Source: Shinella sp. WSJ-2 (GTDB taxonomy: Bacteria; Pseudomonadota; Alphaproteobacteria; Rhizobiales; Rhizobiaceae). Taken from it: 64,000 nucleotides of DNA. Positions 7,638 to 16,617 of the stretch are shown here, piece by piece. Within the stretch, counting starts at the first letter, position 1. Each line of letters starts with the position of its first letter. The notes beneath the pieces are model-generated. The model searched no databases. It saw only the letters and a program-made list of their open reading frames with translations, and was not told where the DNA came from. Made by a program: the position numbers and the translations under genes. Location of the stretch: assembly GCF_003432075.1 (NCBI RefSeq), contig NZ_QWBU01000002.1, positions 496,001 to 560,000 of the forward strand. The letters are read 5' to 3'.

Positions 7638-8870
7638 TTATCTCCTTAAGTTGCCGCTTATAATTTTTTTTATCCGCGACTTTATCCATTTGAATGCGCG
7701 GATAGCGGCAGGTCGGCGAACCGTGATTTTCCTCTGTTTCCTTCCTTTTTTCTGAGCGGAAAATGAATAGGGTTTTGACGTGAAGTGTGAACGCGCCTCG
7801 AGATATGCCGATTGTATTCTCGGCATTTGTCCTGATATGTTCGCCTTATGCATTTCATTGATTTGGCGCAGGAGTTCGCCTGGACGCTCAATTTCGTGCT
7901 GGCGCAACCACTCTCTTGAAGCGCTGCCCAGATCGTCATCTGAAATTTGAGCAAAGGTACGCAGAAGGCCTGATCCGACAAACATTGGGCTGCCAAATGC
8001 TTCCTTCAGCCCGATGTCTGCGACGATCGCGACGCGGCACCCTTCGCAGATAGCTTCAAGTGCAGCCGTAGAGGAAATTGTGATCAGCAAATCTATTTTT
8101 GGCAGCAAATGAACGATCGGTTCATATGTGATCTTGAGATTGGTGGGAATCTTTCTCGTCTGCGCAAAAAATTCTTCCGGCGAATATGTTGCTTTTTTAT
8201 ATGATGTTTCTCCCGGGCGAAACCTTGGCTTCACCAAAACCGTGCGCTCAGGATGGCGGCGGGCATATTCCGCTAGGCTTTGATATATATAAAAGCGATC
8301 ATTTGGGCTTGGGGGGATGGCGGCCTGATCCGCGTAGATGATTGTATCTATCTTTCCTGTTCTCATCGGCTTGATGACTTCCGGCAAGATAGAGAGTCCG
8401 GTGAGAAGAATCTGTTTTTCAGGAAGCTTGAGTTCCGCCGCCGCTGCCGAAAATAGGGCAGCATCAAATGGAGAGTTCGCGCAGACGATATCCGCGCTTG
8501 CCCGCGCTAGATAGCCGGCCAAATGATTGGTGACGACCACGCCACAGTAAGCCGCGATCATGATTGGACGAGTTGTTGAGGAGGACGTGGCCTGCCTTAG
8601 TGCGAGTAGGTACTTTTCACAAAGGTCGCCATTTGTAACAAAAACTACGGCGTTTTCCGTGGACCACGCTTGTAAGGCTTCCGTCATCGTCAATATACGC
8701 AATGCTGAGAAATCAAGCCCTGAGTTTCTGACTTGTTCTGGCGTTGCTTTGAAGTCGGACATAACGGTATGAAAGCTTACATCCCAGCCGGCTTGTTCGA
8801 AGCGGCGTGAGGTGGCATGGCACCATTTAAACTCGGAGTCATGCGCAGCCACAAATGCGATAGACGGCAT
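7638..8870 (-). CDS. Putative surface-glycan glycosyltransferase (DUF6716-like), copy 2
   Basis: 410 residues, paralogous to the product of 1911-3137. Shared blocks: IIYADQAAIPPSPNDRFYIY against VVFFEQAVIPRYHDERLFLV, then VKPR, and ITISSTAALEAICEG followed by a GSGLLRTFAQI segment against the copy 1 SGLIQTFSEI. The order of blocks suggests a GT-B-like transferase. The tail (last 45 residues) is very basic (KKGRKQRKITVRR), which may tether it to the inner membrane. First gene of the minus-strand operon; GGAGA precedes the ATG. The chemistry is inferred from context only. Confidence 0.58.
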   Translation of the reverse strand: MPSIAFVAAHDSEFKWCHATSRRFEQAGWDVSFHTVMSDFKATPEQVRNSGLDFSALRILTMTEALQAWSTENAVVFVTNGDLCEKYLLALRQATSSSTTRPIMIAAYCGVVVTNHLAGYLARASADIVCANSPFDAALFSAAAAELKLPEKQILLTGLSILPEVIKPMRTGKIDTIIYADQAAIPPSPNDRFYIYQSLAEYARRHPERTVLVKPRFRPGETSYKKATYSPEEFFAQTRKIPTNLKITYEPIVHLLPKIDLLITISSTAALEAICEGCRVAIVADIGLKEAFGSPMFVGSGLLRTFAQISDDDLGSASREWLRQHEIERPGELLRQINEMHKANISGQMPRIQSAYLEARSHFTSKPYSFSAQKKGRKQRKITVRRPAAIRAFKWIKSRIKKIISGNLRR

Positions 8871-9188
8871 CGGGTCTCCATTCGAACATAAGATTTAAGG
8901 TGGAGAGCTTGAGCTGAACAGTTCACTTGAATGCGAGGCCGCACCGCCGCATGATATACGCCCTGAAGCAAATATAACATAAGCTGCTCAGAAGCGCATA
9001 AATCACGATACTAAGCTTCAGCCGTGTTCAGTTCTCTGAAGCTACGTTGACGCGAAAACTCCTAAGCTTACCAATCCCTTTGAAATTATACGGACCGGTA
9101 TGTGGTGTCAATTGCTGCAGCGCAATCCTGACGGTCGAAGCTTCAATTAGTATTGGAGAACATTGCCTGGCGATGACATGAACGAGAA
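8871..9188. other. Intergenic region upstream of the glycan operon
   Basis: AT-richer stretch between the minus-strand glycan operon and tRNA-Thr. It must hold the promoter of that operon. The only structure I see is an 8-base inverted repeat (AGCTTCAG at 9014-9021 and CTGAAGCT at 9036-9043) without a T-run. No convincing gene is present. It marks the join between the low-GC block and the GC-rich core. Confidence 0.4.
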
Positions 9189-9263
9189 TGGTGCTGCTAG
9201 AGAGATTTGAACTCTCGGCCTCTCCCTTACCAAGGGAGTGCTCTACCCCTGAGCTATAGCAGC
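9189..9263 (-). tRNA. tRNA-Thr (GGT anticodon)
   Basis: Read on the minus strand the gene folds into a full cloverleaf: acceptor GCTGCTA paired with TAGCAGC, D-arm GCTC/GAGC, anticodon stem CTCCC/GGGAG with loop TTGGTAA (anticodon GGT), T-arm GAGAG/CTCTC with TTCAAAT, discriminator A, and an encoded CCA end. It lies exactly between the low-GC glycan block and the core, a typical island boundary. Confidence 0.96.
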
Positions 9264-9411
9264 ATCTTGCGAAGCGGAAGGCGCTTTCGCGTGAGCGAGG
9301 GCCTATTGCCATAGGTGGATGGGCAGCGCAAGCGGCGATTTTGCGATTATCGCAACAAACTGATGATGGCGGTGCTTTTTTCGCGTGCCTGTTTTCATTA
9401 TGAGAAGGGAT

Positions 9412-9612
9412 ATGAGCGGCAAGGACGAGACGAAAAGCGGGAAAATCAGGACGGAGGCGGAGATCCGTGCGGAGCGGCTGGCCAAGACGCTGCGCGACAA
9501 TCTCCAGCGCCGCAAGCAGCAGGCGCGCGCGCGCCGTGCCGGCGAGGCGGATGAAACGACGGGTTTGCCCGGGAGCGCTTCTGCCGCAAAAAAAGACGAA
9601 TCGGGCGGTTAG
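9412..9612 (+). CDS. Small conserved-type basic protein, function unknown
   Basis: About 66 residues from the ATG at 9412 (in-frame alternatives at 9400 and 9385). Highly charged: MSGKDETKSGKIRTEAEIR, then a basic helix with ERLAKTLRDNLQRRKQQARARR. It has no hydrophobic segment and is predicted helical. It precedes murA on the same strand. AGAAGGGA lies only one or two bases before the 9412 ATG, which is too close, so the start is uncertain. I do not recognise a family. Confidence 0.5.
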   Translation: MSGKDETKSGKIRTEAEIRAERLAKTLRDNLQRRKQQARARRAGEADETTGLPGSASAAKKDESGG

Positions 9613-9777
9613 TCGACACTGTCTTCACCACGAAGGCTACGGGGGTGGGTGTCCAGCCGGCGTGCGCGAAAGCGGGCGGGCGGCACGGTCTTCATTTTTC
9701 TTTCGCGATGCTCTAAAGAGGCCGCAATCTCCGAAAGCCTATATCTCAAGAAAGGCGGGCCCGGCCCGTAATCGCAT

Positions 9778-11070
9778 ATGGATCGTATCAGGATTGTAGG
9801 CGGCAACGAACTCAGGGGCATCATTCCGATCTCCGGCGCCAAGAATGCCGCGCTGCCGCTGATGATCGCGTCGTTGCTCACCGACGACACGCTGACGCTG
9901 GAAAACGTGCCGCATCTCGCCGACGTCGAACAGCTCATCCGCATTCTCGGCAACCACGGCGCCGACATCACCGTCAACGGTCGCCGCGAGCGCCAGGGCG
10001 AGGGCTATTCGCGCACCGTCACCTTCACCTCGCGCAACATCGTCGATACGACGGCGCCTTACGAGCTGGTCTCGAAGATGCGCGCCTCCTTCTGGGTCAT
10101 CGGCCCGTTGCTCGCCCGCGAAGGCAAGGCCCGCGTCTCGCTGCCCGGCGGGTGCGCCATCGGCACGCGCCCCGTCGACCTTTTCATCGAAGCCCTTGCG
10201 GCGCTCGGCGCCAAGCTCGAGATCGACGGCGGCTATATCGAGGCGACGGCACCGGCCGGCGGCCTGATCGGCGCGCGCTACACCTTCCCGAAAGTCTCGG
10301 TCGGCGCGACGCATGTCCTCATGATGGCCGCGACGCTCGCACGCGGCACGACCGTCATCGGCAATGCCGCCCGCGAGCCTGAAGTGCAGGATCTCGCCAA
10401 GTGCCTGAACGCCATGGGCGCGAAGATCACGGGTGCGGGCACCTCCACCATCACCATCGAGGGCGTCACCCAGCTGTCCGGGGCGCGCCACCGCGTCCTG
10501 CCGGATCGTATCGAGACCGGCACCTATGCCATGGCTGTGGCGATGACCGGTGGCGACGTCGTGCTGGAAGGCACGGAAGCATCTCTCCTCGACACCGCGC
10601 TTGAGGCAATCCGCCGTTCCGGCGCCGAGATCACCTCCACGGAAAGCGGCATCCGCGTCGTGCGCAACGGCGGCGGCATCAAGCCGGTCGACGTCGTCAC
10701 CGATCCCTTCCCGGGCTTCCCGACGGACCTGCAGGCGCAGTTCATGGGCCTGATGACCAAGTCGAGCGGCATTTCGCACATCACCGAGACGATCTTCGAA
10801 AACCGCTTCATGCATGTGCAGGAACTCGCCCGCCTCGGCGCGAAAATCTCGCTCTCCGGCCAGACGGCCAAGATCGAGGGCGTCGAGCGCCTGCGCGGCG
10901 CGCCCGTCATGGCGACCGACCTGCGTGCCTCCGTCTCGCTTGTCATCGCCGGCCTTGCCGCCGAAGGCGAGACGATGGTCTCGCGCGTCTATCATCTCGA
11001 CCGCGGCTTCGAGCGCCTCGAAGAGAAGCTCACCCGCTGCGGCGCCATCGTCGAACGCGTCAGCGATTGA
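9778..11070 (+). CDS. murA: UDP-N-acetylglucosamine 1-carboxyvinyltransferase
   Basis: 430 residues, full length. MurA transfers enolpyruvate from PEP to UDP-GlcNAc, the first committed step of peptidoglycan synthesis, in the cytosol. Clear marks are [13 protein letters not shown] near the start, the active-site loop [13 protein letters not shown] with the catalytic cysteine at about residue 126 (the fosfomycin target), GDVVLEGTE, and [15 protein letters not shown]. The fold repeats two EPSP-synthase-like domains. The start begins MDRIRIVGG as in homologues, although no strong ribosome site is visible. Upstream of DUF2948 and hisD, the usual rhizobial order. Confidence 0.98.
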   Translation: MDRIRIVGGNELRGIIPISGAKNAALPLMIASLLTDDTLTLENVPHLADVEQLIRILGNHGADITVNGRRERQGEGYSRTVTFTSRNIVDTTAPYELVSKMRASFWVIGPLLAREGKARVSLPGGCAIGTRPVDLFIEALAALGAKLEIDGGYIEATAPAGGLIGARYTFPKVSVGATHVLMMAATLARGTTVIGNAAREPEVQDLAKCLNAMGAKITGAGTSTITIEGVTQLSGARHRVLPDRIETGTYAMAVAMTGGDVVLEGTEASLLDTALEAIRRSGAEITSTESGIRVVRNGGGIKPVDVVTDPFPGFPTDLQAQFMGLMTKSSGISHITETIFENRFMHVQELARLGAKISLSGQTAKIEGVERLRGAPVMATDLRASVSLVIAGLAAEGETMVSRVYHLDRGFERLEEKLTRCGAIVERVSD

Positions 11071-11175
11071 TCTTTCCCACGCGGCGGCGTTGCAGTCCGC
11101 CACGTGCCGTCCTATCTCGTTGAGCGAATATACAGGATGCCGCATCTGGCGGCATCCACGGGAAGGACACGGATT

Positions 11176-11613
11176 ATGGACAGCCTGAAACTGCTCGCCC
11201 TCGACGCGGAAGACCTCGCCGTCGTCTCGGCCCATCTCCAGGATGCGGTCTTCAAGACCGACGGCCTCGCCTTCGACGCCCGCCAGCATGTATTTTCGGT
11301 CGTCGTCAACCGCTTCGTCTGGGAAAATGCCGCAGGCCGCGGCAAGAGTTTCGAGCGCCGCCGCGCCGTCGTCGCGTTCAAGCGCGTCAACGCCGTGCGC
11401 TCCATCGGTATCGACCGCAAGGATACGAGCGCCGTTTTCTCCTTGCTCGCCGTAAACTTCACGCCGAAGGGCGAAGGCCCGGAAGGAACGCTTGATGTCG
11501 TGCTGTCGGGCAATGCTTCCGTAGCGCTCGATGTGGAATGCGTCGAAGTTCAGCTTGCAGATACCGGCGGAGCGTGGGAAACCAGCTTGAAACCCCGCCA
11601 TCCAGCGGTTTGA
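11176..11613 (+). CDS. DUF2948 family protein
   Basis: 145 residues from the ATG at 11176, chosen because GGAAGGA lies about 8 bases before it and because homologues begin MDxLKLLALDAEDL. Other marks are VVSAHLQDAV, FVWE and RRRAVVAFKRV. Small soluble protein of unknown function, conserved in alphaproteobacteria and often next to hisD, as here. The longer frame from 11104 has no ribosome site. Confidence 0.85.
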   Translation: MDSLKLLALDAEDLAVVSAHLQDAVFKTDGLAFDARQHVFSVVVNRFVWENAAGRGKSFERRRAVVAFKRVNAVRSIGIDRKDTSAVFSLLAVNFTPKGEGPEGTLDVVLSGNASVALDVECVEVQLADTGGAWETSLKPRHPAV

Positions 11614-11659
11614 ATGCATGAACCGGCAGATTTGCCGGGAGACGACAGGGACGACAGAC

Positions 11660-12958
11660 TTGGCGATCAGACTTGACTACCAGAGCAGCGATTTCGAAAG
11701 CCGGTTTGCTGCCTTCCTGACCACCAAGCGCGAGGTCTCCGAAGACGTCAACGCTGTCGTGCGCAGCATTATCGATGATGTGCGCGCCCGCGGCGACAAG
11801 GCGCTGGCCGATTACTCGAAGAAGTTCGATGGTCTCGATTTTTCCGTGACCTCCATGCGCGTATCGCTGGAAGAGATCGAGCAGGCCTATGACGCCGTCG
11901 ATCCCAAGATCATCGCCGCCCTTGAACTCGCCGCCCAGCGCATCGAAAAGCACCATGCCCGCGCGATGCCGAAGGACGATATCTACGAAGACGATATCGG
12001 CGTCGGCCTCGGCTCGCGCTGGACGGCGATCGATGCCGTCGGCCTCTATGTGCCCGGTGGTACGGCGAGCTACCCAAGCTCGGTGCTGATGAATGCCGTG
12101 CCGGCCAAGGTCGCTGGCGTGCCGCGCCTTGTCATGGTCGTGCCGGCCAAGGAAGGTGAGATCAATCCGGCCGTGCTTGCGGCCGCCCGCATTGCCGGCG
12201 TCGATGAAATCTACCGCATCGGCGGCGCGCAGGCCGTCGCAGCACTCGCTTATGGCACCGAGACCATCGCGCCCGTCGCCAAAATCACCGGCCCCGGCAA
12301 TGCATTCGTCGCCGCCGCCAAGCGTCAGGTCTTCGGCACCGTCGGCATCGACATGATCGCCGGCCCCTCGGAGGTGCTCGTCATCGCCGATGCCGACAAC
12401 GATCCGGACTGGCTCGCCGCCGACTTGCTCGCTCAAGCCGAACACGATGTCGGCGCCCAGTCGATCCTCGTCACCGACAGCATCGAGCTTGCCGATGCCG
12501 TCGAGGCCGCTGTCGAACGCCAGCTGAAGACGCTGGAGCGCGCGGAAACCGCCGCCGCAAGCTGGAGGGATTTCGGCGCCATCATCCTGGTGCCGGACCT
12601 GAAGAAGGCCGTGCCGCTGGCAAACCGCATCGCCGCCGAGCATCTGGAAATCGCAACTGCCGATCCCGATGCGCTGATGCCCGAGATTCGCAATGCCGGA
12701 GCCATCTTCGTGGGCCGCCACACGCCGGAGGTCATCGGCGATTATGTGGGCGGCTCCAACCACGTTCTCCCGACCGCCCGCTCGGCCCGCTTCTCCTCCG
12801 GCCTTTCGGTGCTCGATTACATGAAGCGCACGTCGATCCTGCGTCTCGGTCCCGATCAGCTGCGCGCACTCGGCCCTGCTGCCGTGACGCTGGCGGAGGC
12901 CGAAGGCCTTGGCGCCCATGCCCGTTCCGTCGCCATCCGGCTCAATCTGGAGAGCTGA
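11660..12958 (+). CDS. hisD: Histidinol dehydrogenase
   Basis: About 432 residues. HisD carries out the last two steps of histidine synthesis, oxidising L-histidinol to L-histidine with two NAD+ and a zinc ion. Marks: YVPGGTASYPSSVLMNA, GGAQAVAALAYGTETI, KITGPGNAFVAAAKR, DMIAGPSEVLVIAD, AQAEHDVGAQ and GGSNHVLPT, which include the zinc-binding glutamine and histidines. I prefer a TTG start at 11660 (reads MAIRLDYQ, like homologues; AGGGA 8 bases upstream) over the ATG at 11618, which lacks a ribosome site. Followed after 3 bases by the UPF0262 gene. Confidence 0.97.
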   Translation: MAIRLDYQSSDFESRFAAFLTTKREVSEDVNAVVRSIIDDVRARGDKALADYSKKFDGLDFSVTSMRVSLEEIEQAYDAVDPKIIAALELAAQRIEKHHARAMPKDDIYEDDIGVGLGSRWTAIDAVGLYVPGGTASYPSSVLMNAVPAKVAGVPRLVMVVPAKEGEINPAVLAAARIAGVDEIYRIGGAQAVAALAYGTETIAPVAKITGPGNAFVAAAKRQVFGTVGIDMIAGPSEVLVIADADNDPDWLAADLLAQAEHDVGAQSILVTDSIELADAVEAAVERQLKTLERAETAAASWRDFGAIILVPDLKKAVPLANRIAAEHLEIATADPDALMPEIRNAGAIFVGRHTPEVIGDYVGGSNHVLPTARSARFSSGLSVLDYMKRTSILRLGPDQLRALGPAAVTLAEAEGLGAHARSVAIRLNLES

Positions 12959-12961
12959 GGC

Positions 12962-13438
12962 ATGGGCACGAAGGGCAACTTCCGCCTGTGCGACGTGGTG
13001 CTGGACGATACGATCGGCCGCGCCACGCCTGATGTAGAGCACGAGCGTGCGGTTGCCATCTTCGATCTCATCGAGGAAAACTCCTTCGAGCCGGTCGGTC
13101 ATGCTGGCGGCCCTTACCGCCTCAATATCTCGCTTCTCGACAGCAAGCTGGTCTTCGCCATCCGCACGGAGGGGGGCGAGGACGTCGCGACCCATATCCT
13201 GTCGCTGACGCCGTTCCGCCGCATCGTGAAGGATTATTTCCTGATCTGCGAAAGCTATTACCAGGCGATCCGCTCCTCCACGCCGAGCCAGATCGAGGCG
13301 ATCGACATGGGCCGGCGCGGCATCCACAACGAAGGCTCGCAGACCCTGATGGACCGGCTGTCAGGCAAGATCAAATTCGATTTCGACACCGCCCGCCGGC
13401 TGTTCACGCTCGTCTGCGTTCTCTATTGGCGCGGGTAA
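12962..13438 (+). CDS. UPF0262 family protein
   Basis: 158 residues. Matches the rhizobial UPF0262 family that follows his[54 protein letters not shown] and [11 protein letters not shown]. Function unknown; a soluble protein of ordinary length. Separated from hisD by 3 bases and from the phosphatase gene by 4, so these genes are probably co-transcribed. Confidence 0.9.
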   Translation: MGTKGNFRLCDVVLDDTIGRATPDVEHERAVAIFDLIEENSFEPVGHAGGPYRLNISLLDSKLVFAIRTEGGEDVATHILSLTPFRRIVKDYFLICESYYQAIRSSTPSQIEAIDMGRRGIHNEGSQTLMDRLSGKIKFDFDTARRLFTLVCVLYWRG

Positions 13439-13442
13439 GCGG

Positions 13443-13904
13443 ATGGAGGGTGTTTTTCCGGCACTCGACAAATCCCCATCACGGACACCCCGTTCGATCC
13501 TCTTCATGTGCCGCATGAACGCCGTGCGCTCGCCGATGGCCGAGACTTTGGCCCGCAGCCTGCTGCCCGGCACCTATGTTGCCTCCGCCGGCATCCGCCC
13601 CGGCGAGCGCGACCCTTTCGTCGATGCCGTGCTCGGTGAGGTCGGCCTGTCGCTCGGCCGCCATGCGCCGCATTCGCTGGACGAGCTTGAGGACGATTAT
13701 TTCGACCTCATCGTGACGCTTGCGCCAGAGGCCCATCACGCCGCCCTGGAGCTCACCCGCTCCATGGCCGTCGATGTCATGTACTGGCCCACCCCCGACC
13801 CGTCCGTCGCCACCGGGACGCGCGACCAGATTCTGCATTCCTATCGCGACGTGCGCGAGCACCTGAAGCTCTTGATCGAGAAGCGTTTGAAGCCCCCCGG
13901 CTGA
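13443..13904 (+). CDS. Low-molecular-weight phosphotyrosine phosphatase-like protein
   Basis: 153 residues. The family loop C-x5-R is present as C23-RMNAV-R29 followed by SP, after a hydrophobic strand SILFM. The late YWPTPDPS segment supplies the general-acid aspartate (DP). These enzymes dephosphorylate tyrosine in proteins; relatives include arsenate reductases. The usual first-loop sequence is C-x-G-N-x-C-R-S, and here it reads CRMNAVRSP, which is a recognised variant of the alphaproteobacterial hisD-linked group. Cytosolic. Substrate unknown. Confidence 0.85.
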   Translation: MEGVFPALDKSPSRTPRSILFMCRMNAVRSPMAETLARSLLPGTYVASAGIRPGERDPFVDAVLGEVGLSLGRHAPHSLDELEDDYFDLIVTLAPEAHHAALELTRSMAVDVMYWPTPDPSVATGTRDQILHSYRDVREHLKLLIEKRLKPPG

Positions 13905-14049
13905 GCGCAAAACAGCCATGTTTCCGGCAAATGCAGAAAGCCTGCGCTTCGGTGTTCACAAAGCCCCGGGGATTGTGTAGTTTCCGGCAACTTTTCGGGG
14001 CCGGCATAAGGCATGCCCCAAATCCACCTCCAAGGAATACCGCTCGAAC

Positions 14050-14268
14050 ATGGCAAAAGAAGAAGTCCTCGAATTTCCCGGCATCGTGACGGAATTGCTC
14101 CCGAACGCAACGTTTCGCGTCAAGCTTGAGAACGAGCACGAGATCATCGCGCACACCGCAGGCCGCATGCGCAAGAACCGCATCCGCGTTCTCGCCGGCG
14201 ACAAGGTGCTGGTCGAGATGACCCCTTACGACCTCACCAAGGGTCGCATCACCTACCGTTTCAAGTAA
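14050..14268 (+). CDS. infA: Translation initiation factor IF-1
   Basis: 72 residues, the usual size. A single OB-fold (S1-like) that binds the A site of the 30S subunit during initiation: [44 protein letters not shown] and [13 protein letters not shown] are all diagnostic. AAGGAA lies upstream of the ATG. The 145 bases before it probably hold its own promoter. Confidence 0.99.
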   Translation: MAKEEVLEFPGIVTELLPNATFRVKLENEHEIIAHTAGRMRKNRIRVLAGDKVLVEMTPYDLTKGRITYRFK

Positions 14269-14358
14269 GACGCTTTTCAAAGTCCTGGGGCAACGCCCTC
14301 GTTCGGCCCCTGGCCCGAGAGCGAAATCCGGCGCCCCCGGCGCTTTCCCGGAGATCCC

Positions 14359-14979
14359 ATGGCGCAGACCGACAAGCTCATCCTCGCCTCCGGCTCGCCG
14401 CGCCGCGTCGAACTGCTCGCGCAAGCGGGTATCGAGCCCGCGCGTCTGATGCCGATGGATATCGACGAGACGCCGAAGCGGTCCGAGCATCCCCGCTCGC
14501 TCGCACGGCGCCTGTCGACCGGCAAGGCGCAGGCGGCCCTTGCCGCCATCAAGGGTGATCCGGCCTTCGCCGGCAGCTACATCCTTTCCGCCGATACGGT
14601 CGTCTCCGTCGGCCGGCGCATCCTGCCGAAGACGGAAATGATCGACGAGGCCTCCAGCGCGCTGCATCTGCTCTCCGGCCGCAGCCACCGCGTCTTCACC
14701 GGGGTCTGCCTCATCACGCCTGACAGGACCCTGCGCCAGAAGGTCATCGACACGAAGGTCCGCTTCAAGCGGCTGTCGACTACCGATATCGAACAATACC
14801 TCGCCTCCGGCCAATGGCGCGGCAAGGCGGGTGGCTATGCCATCCAGGGCATCGCCGGCACCTTCGTCGTCAAGCTCGTCGGCTCCTACACCAATGTCGT
14901 CGGCCTTCCGCTCTACGAGACCCTGACGCTGTTGTCGGGCGAGGGTTTCGATGTGCATGCCGGCTGGGCGCACACCTGA
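14359..14979 (+). CDS. maf: Maf family nucleoside triphosphate pyrophosphatase
   Basis: 206 residues. Maf proteins hydrolyse non-canonical or modified nucleoside triphosphates to monophosphates. Signatures: [19 protein letters not shown] at the N-terminus, DIDETPK, the KAQAA helix, SADTVVSVG with the catalytic aspartate, and [13 protein letters not shown]. Located between infA and yacG, with its TGA overlapping the yacG ATG by one base. Confidence 0.96.
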   Translation: MAQTDKLILASGSPRRVELLAQAGIEPARLMPMDIDETPKRSEHPRSLARRLSTGKAQAALAAIKGDPAFAGSYILSADTVVSVGRRILPKTEMIDEASSALHLLSGRSHRVFTGVCLITPDRTLRQKVIDTKVRFKRLSTTDIEQYLASGQWRGKAGGYAIQGIAGTFVVKLVGSYTNVVGLPLYETLTLLSGEGFDVHAGWAHT

Positions 14980-15188
14980 TGACGGACGAGCCCGAAAAGC
15001 CCGCCGCGAGCGTCGCACCGCTGCGCAAGGCGGTGCCCTGCCCGATCTGCAGCCGCCCCTCGGCGCGCGAGCATTACCCCTTTTGCTCGAACCGCTGCCG
15101 CGATGTCGATCTTAACCGCTGGCTCTCCGGCTCCTATGCGATTCCGGTTGCCGACGGGGAGGAAAAAGCCGAAGACGACGATCTGTGA
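14979..15188 (+). CDS. yacG: DNA gyrase inhibitor YacG
   Basis: 69 residues. Small zinc protein with four cysteines, C21-x2-C24 and C36-x3-C40 (CPIC and CSNRC), followed by RDVDLNRWLSGSY, the family signature. YacG binds GyrB and inhibits gyrase. The ATG at 14979 overlaps the maf stop by one base, so the pair is translationally coupled. The acidic tail EEKAEDDDL is typical. Confidence 0.95.
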   Translation: MTDEPEKPAASVAPLRKAVPCPICSRPSAREHYPFCSNRCRDVDLNRWLSGSYAIPVADGEEKAEDDDL

Positions 15189-15214
15189 GCTGTATGCGCA
15201 TGGTAAAAAGCCAA

Positions 15215-15245
15215 TCTTTTCATAAACTTGAAAAGACTGTCATTT
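15215..15245 (+). terminator. Weak terminator candidate after yacG
   Basis: An 8-base AT-rich stem (TCTTTTCA at 15215-15222 and TGAAAAGA at 15229-15236) with a 6-base loop, followed shortly by five T residues. The low GC of the stem makes it weak. Confidence 0.3.
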
Positions 15246-15361
15246 TTCCCGCAAAAAACCGCCGATAGGGGTGGACACATTTTTGCAAGATGTTATAACC
15301 CCGCTCGCTTCCGGGGCGAAACCAAACGCCCCACGGATTTCCAACAGAAATCCAAGCAGAT

Positions 15362-15437
15362 GCCCGGATAGCTCAGTTGGTAGAGCAGCGGATTGAAAAT
15401 CCGCGTGTCGGTGGTTCAAATCCGCCTCCGGGCACCA
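15362..15437 (+). tRNA. tRNA-Phe (GAA anticodon)
   Basis: 76-base gene: acceptor GCCCGGA paired with TCCGGGC, D-arm GCTC/GAGC, anticodon stem GCGGA/TCCGC with loop TTGAAAA (anticodon GAA), T-arm GGTGG/CCGCC with TTCAAAT, and encoded CCA. The sequence just downstream drops in GC and carries an integrase remnant, so this gene is the likely attachment site of the island. Confidence 0.98.
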
Positions 15438-15626
15438 TTAAGCCCTTAAATTCATTGAATTTTCGAAAAGCTCTTTGAGCCCGCTTGCGCTGGAAATACG
15501 CTAGCACACGTCTAGCACACCCCGAAAAATTGCTCTTTTCCTTCAAGGCTTGGCGTGCCTACCACAGTCACGCTGTAGCACAATTTTAGCGCATGGTGGC
15601 TAGCAACGTAACAACTTGAGAGTGTC

Positions 15627-16409
15627 ATGTTGCAGCGTACGAAGCTGAACAAACAACCTTTTAGCCTTTTTTTCGGCAACCCGGAGACAGTATCTGGTCC
15701 GTGCGCTTTTCATCCGGTGGCAAGCAGATCAGGAAAAGCCTCGACACCGATGACTATGACGAGGCCCATCATCGGGCGTATCAGATGTGGAGTGAGGCGG
15801 ACTATCGCGTAAAGAACGGACTGACAGCGACTATCCATCCTTTTCATGAAGTCGCAGAGGAGTTCATCAAGCTTGTTGAAAGCGAGAGCGAGCGTGGTAA
15901 TCGCAGCGAGTACCAACCGAGGGATTGGCCTCCAGTCATTCGCCGGTATCTCATCGGCTTTTTGGGCGACAAGTCCATCGATGCAATCCGCGAACCGGAT
16001 ATTGAACGCTATATCGAATGGCGACGAACCTATTGGACGACCGGGCCGGGAAAAGACATCGGATACATCCGCTATGAACGCGGTGGCAAAATCCCGCGGC
16101 GCTCTGCCAAGCACGAGGTGCCTTCTATAAGTCGCCAGCGTGGCGAGCTTGTGATCGTTCGAGCCCTTTTCCAGCAGGCTCTGAAGTGGGGGATACACCG
16201 GCAAGATCGAAATCCCCGACATCAAGGTCCGGAAGAGGGTCGACGATCGACGCCCAAGCTTTACGCCGGAAGAATTTGCACCGCTCATCGCCACGAGCGT
16301 TGAGCGAATTCATCCCGCACCAGGTGGACGAAAAGCTCTTTCTCGGGATGGCCGTGTTCAGCGCCCACCTACAGGGACACAGCTGCTTAAAATTTCGTTC
16401 ACCGATTAG
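15627..16409 (+). pseudogene. Tyrosine recombinase (integrase) remnant
   Basis: Broken phage-type integrase 190 bases after tRNA-Phe. The best frame gives PGDSIWSVRFSSGGKQIRKS, a typical integrase N-terminal strand, then SLDTDDYDEA, the core-binding helix with FLGDKSIDAIREPDIERYI, and ALFQQALKWG. At least two frameshifts are needed: one near 15665-15680 in a T-run, and one near 16190, after which the reading KIEIPDIKVRKRVDDRRPSF and TPEEFAPLI continues in another frame. It then runs to a stop at 16407 without the R-H-R-Y catalytic half. It therefore cannot be active. It points to integration of the following block into tRNA-Phe. Confidence 0.8.
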
Positions 16410-16617
16410 CTCCGCGGGGATGAAAAATTTTACTCACGACATTTCTCTCAATCGGGCAAGAGATGCTAAGAAAATTAACTGCAATAATTTCAAAGCCTTA
16501 ACGAAATTGAAATTTCTCTGCGACGCGAAGTGGTTGCTTAATCGATAGGTTAGCGTCCTCGGCGCCATCTCTCATGAGACGCTTGTGAAAAATGAGCGGA
16601 TCATGAGGTAAGGCACA

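Noticed and set aside
9739-13327. Long antisense frames opposite murA and hisD
   Set aside because: Mirror frames of high-GC coding sequence. No family signature, and the sense genes are certain.
16410-16617. A small protein gene between the integrase remnant and the DUF2431 gene
   Set aside because: Frames here overlap the broken integrase or lack a ribosome site and show no recognisable motif.
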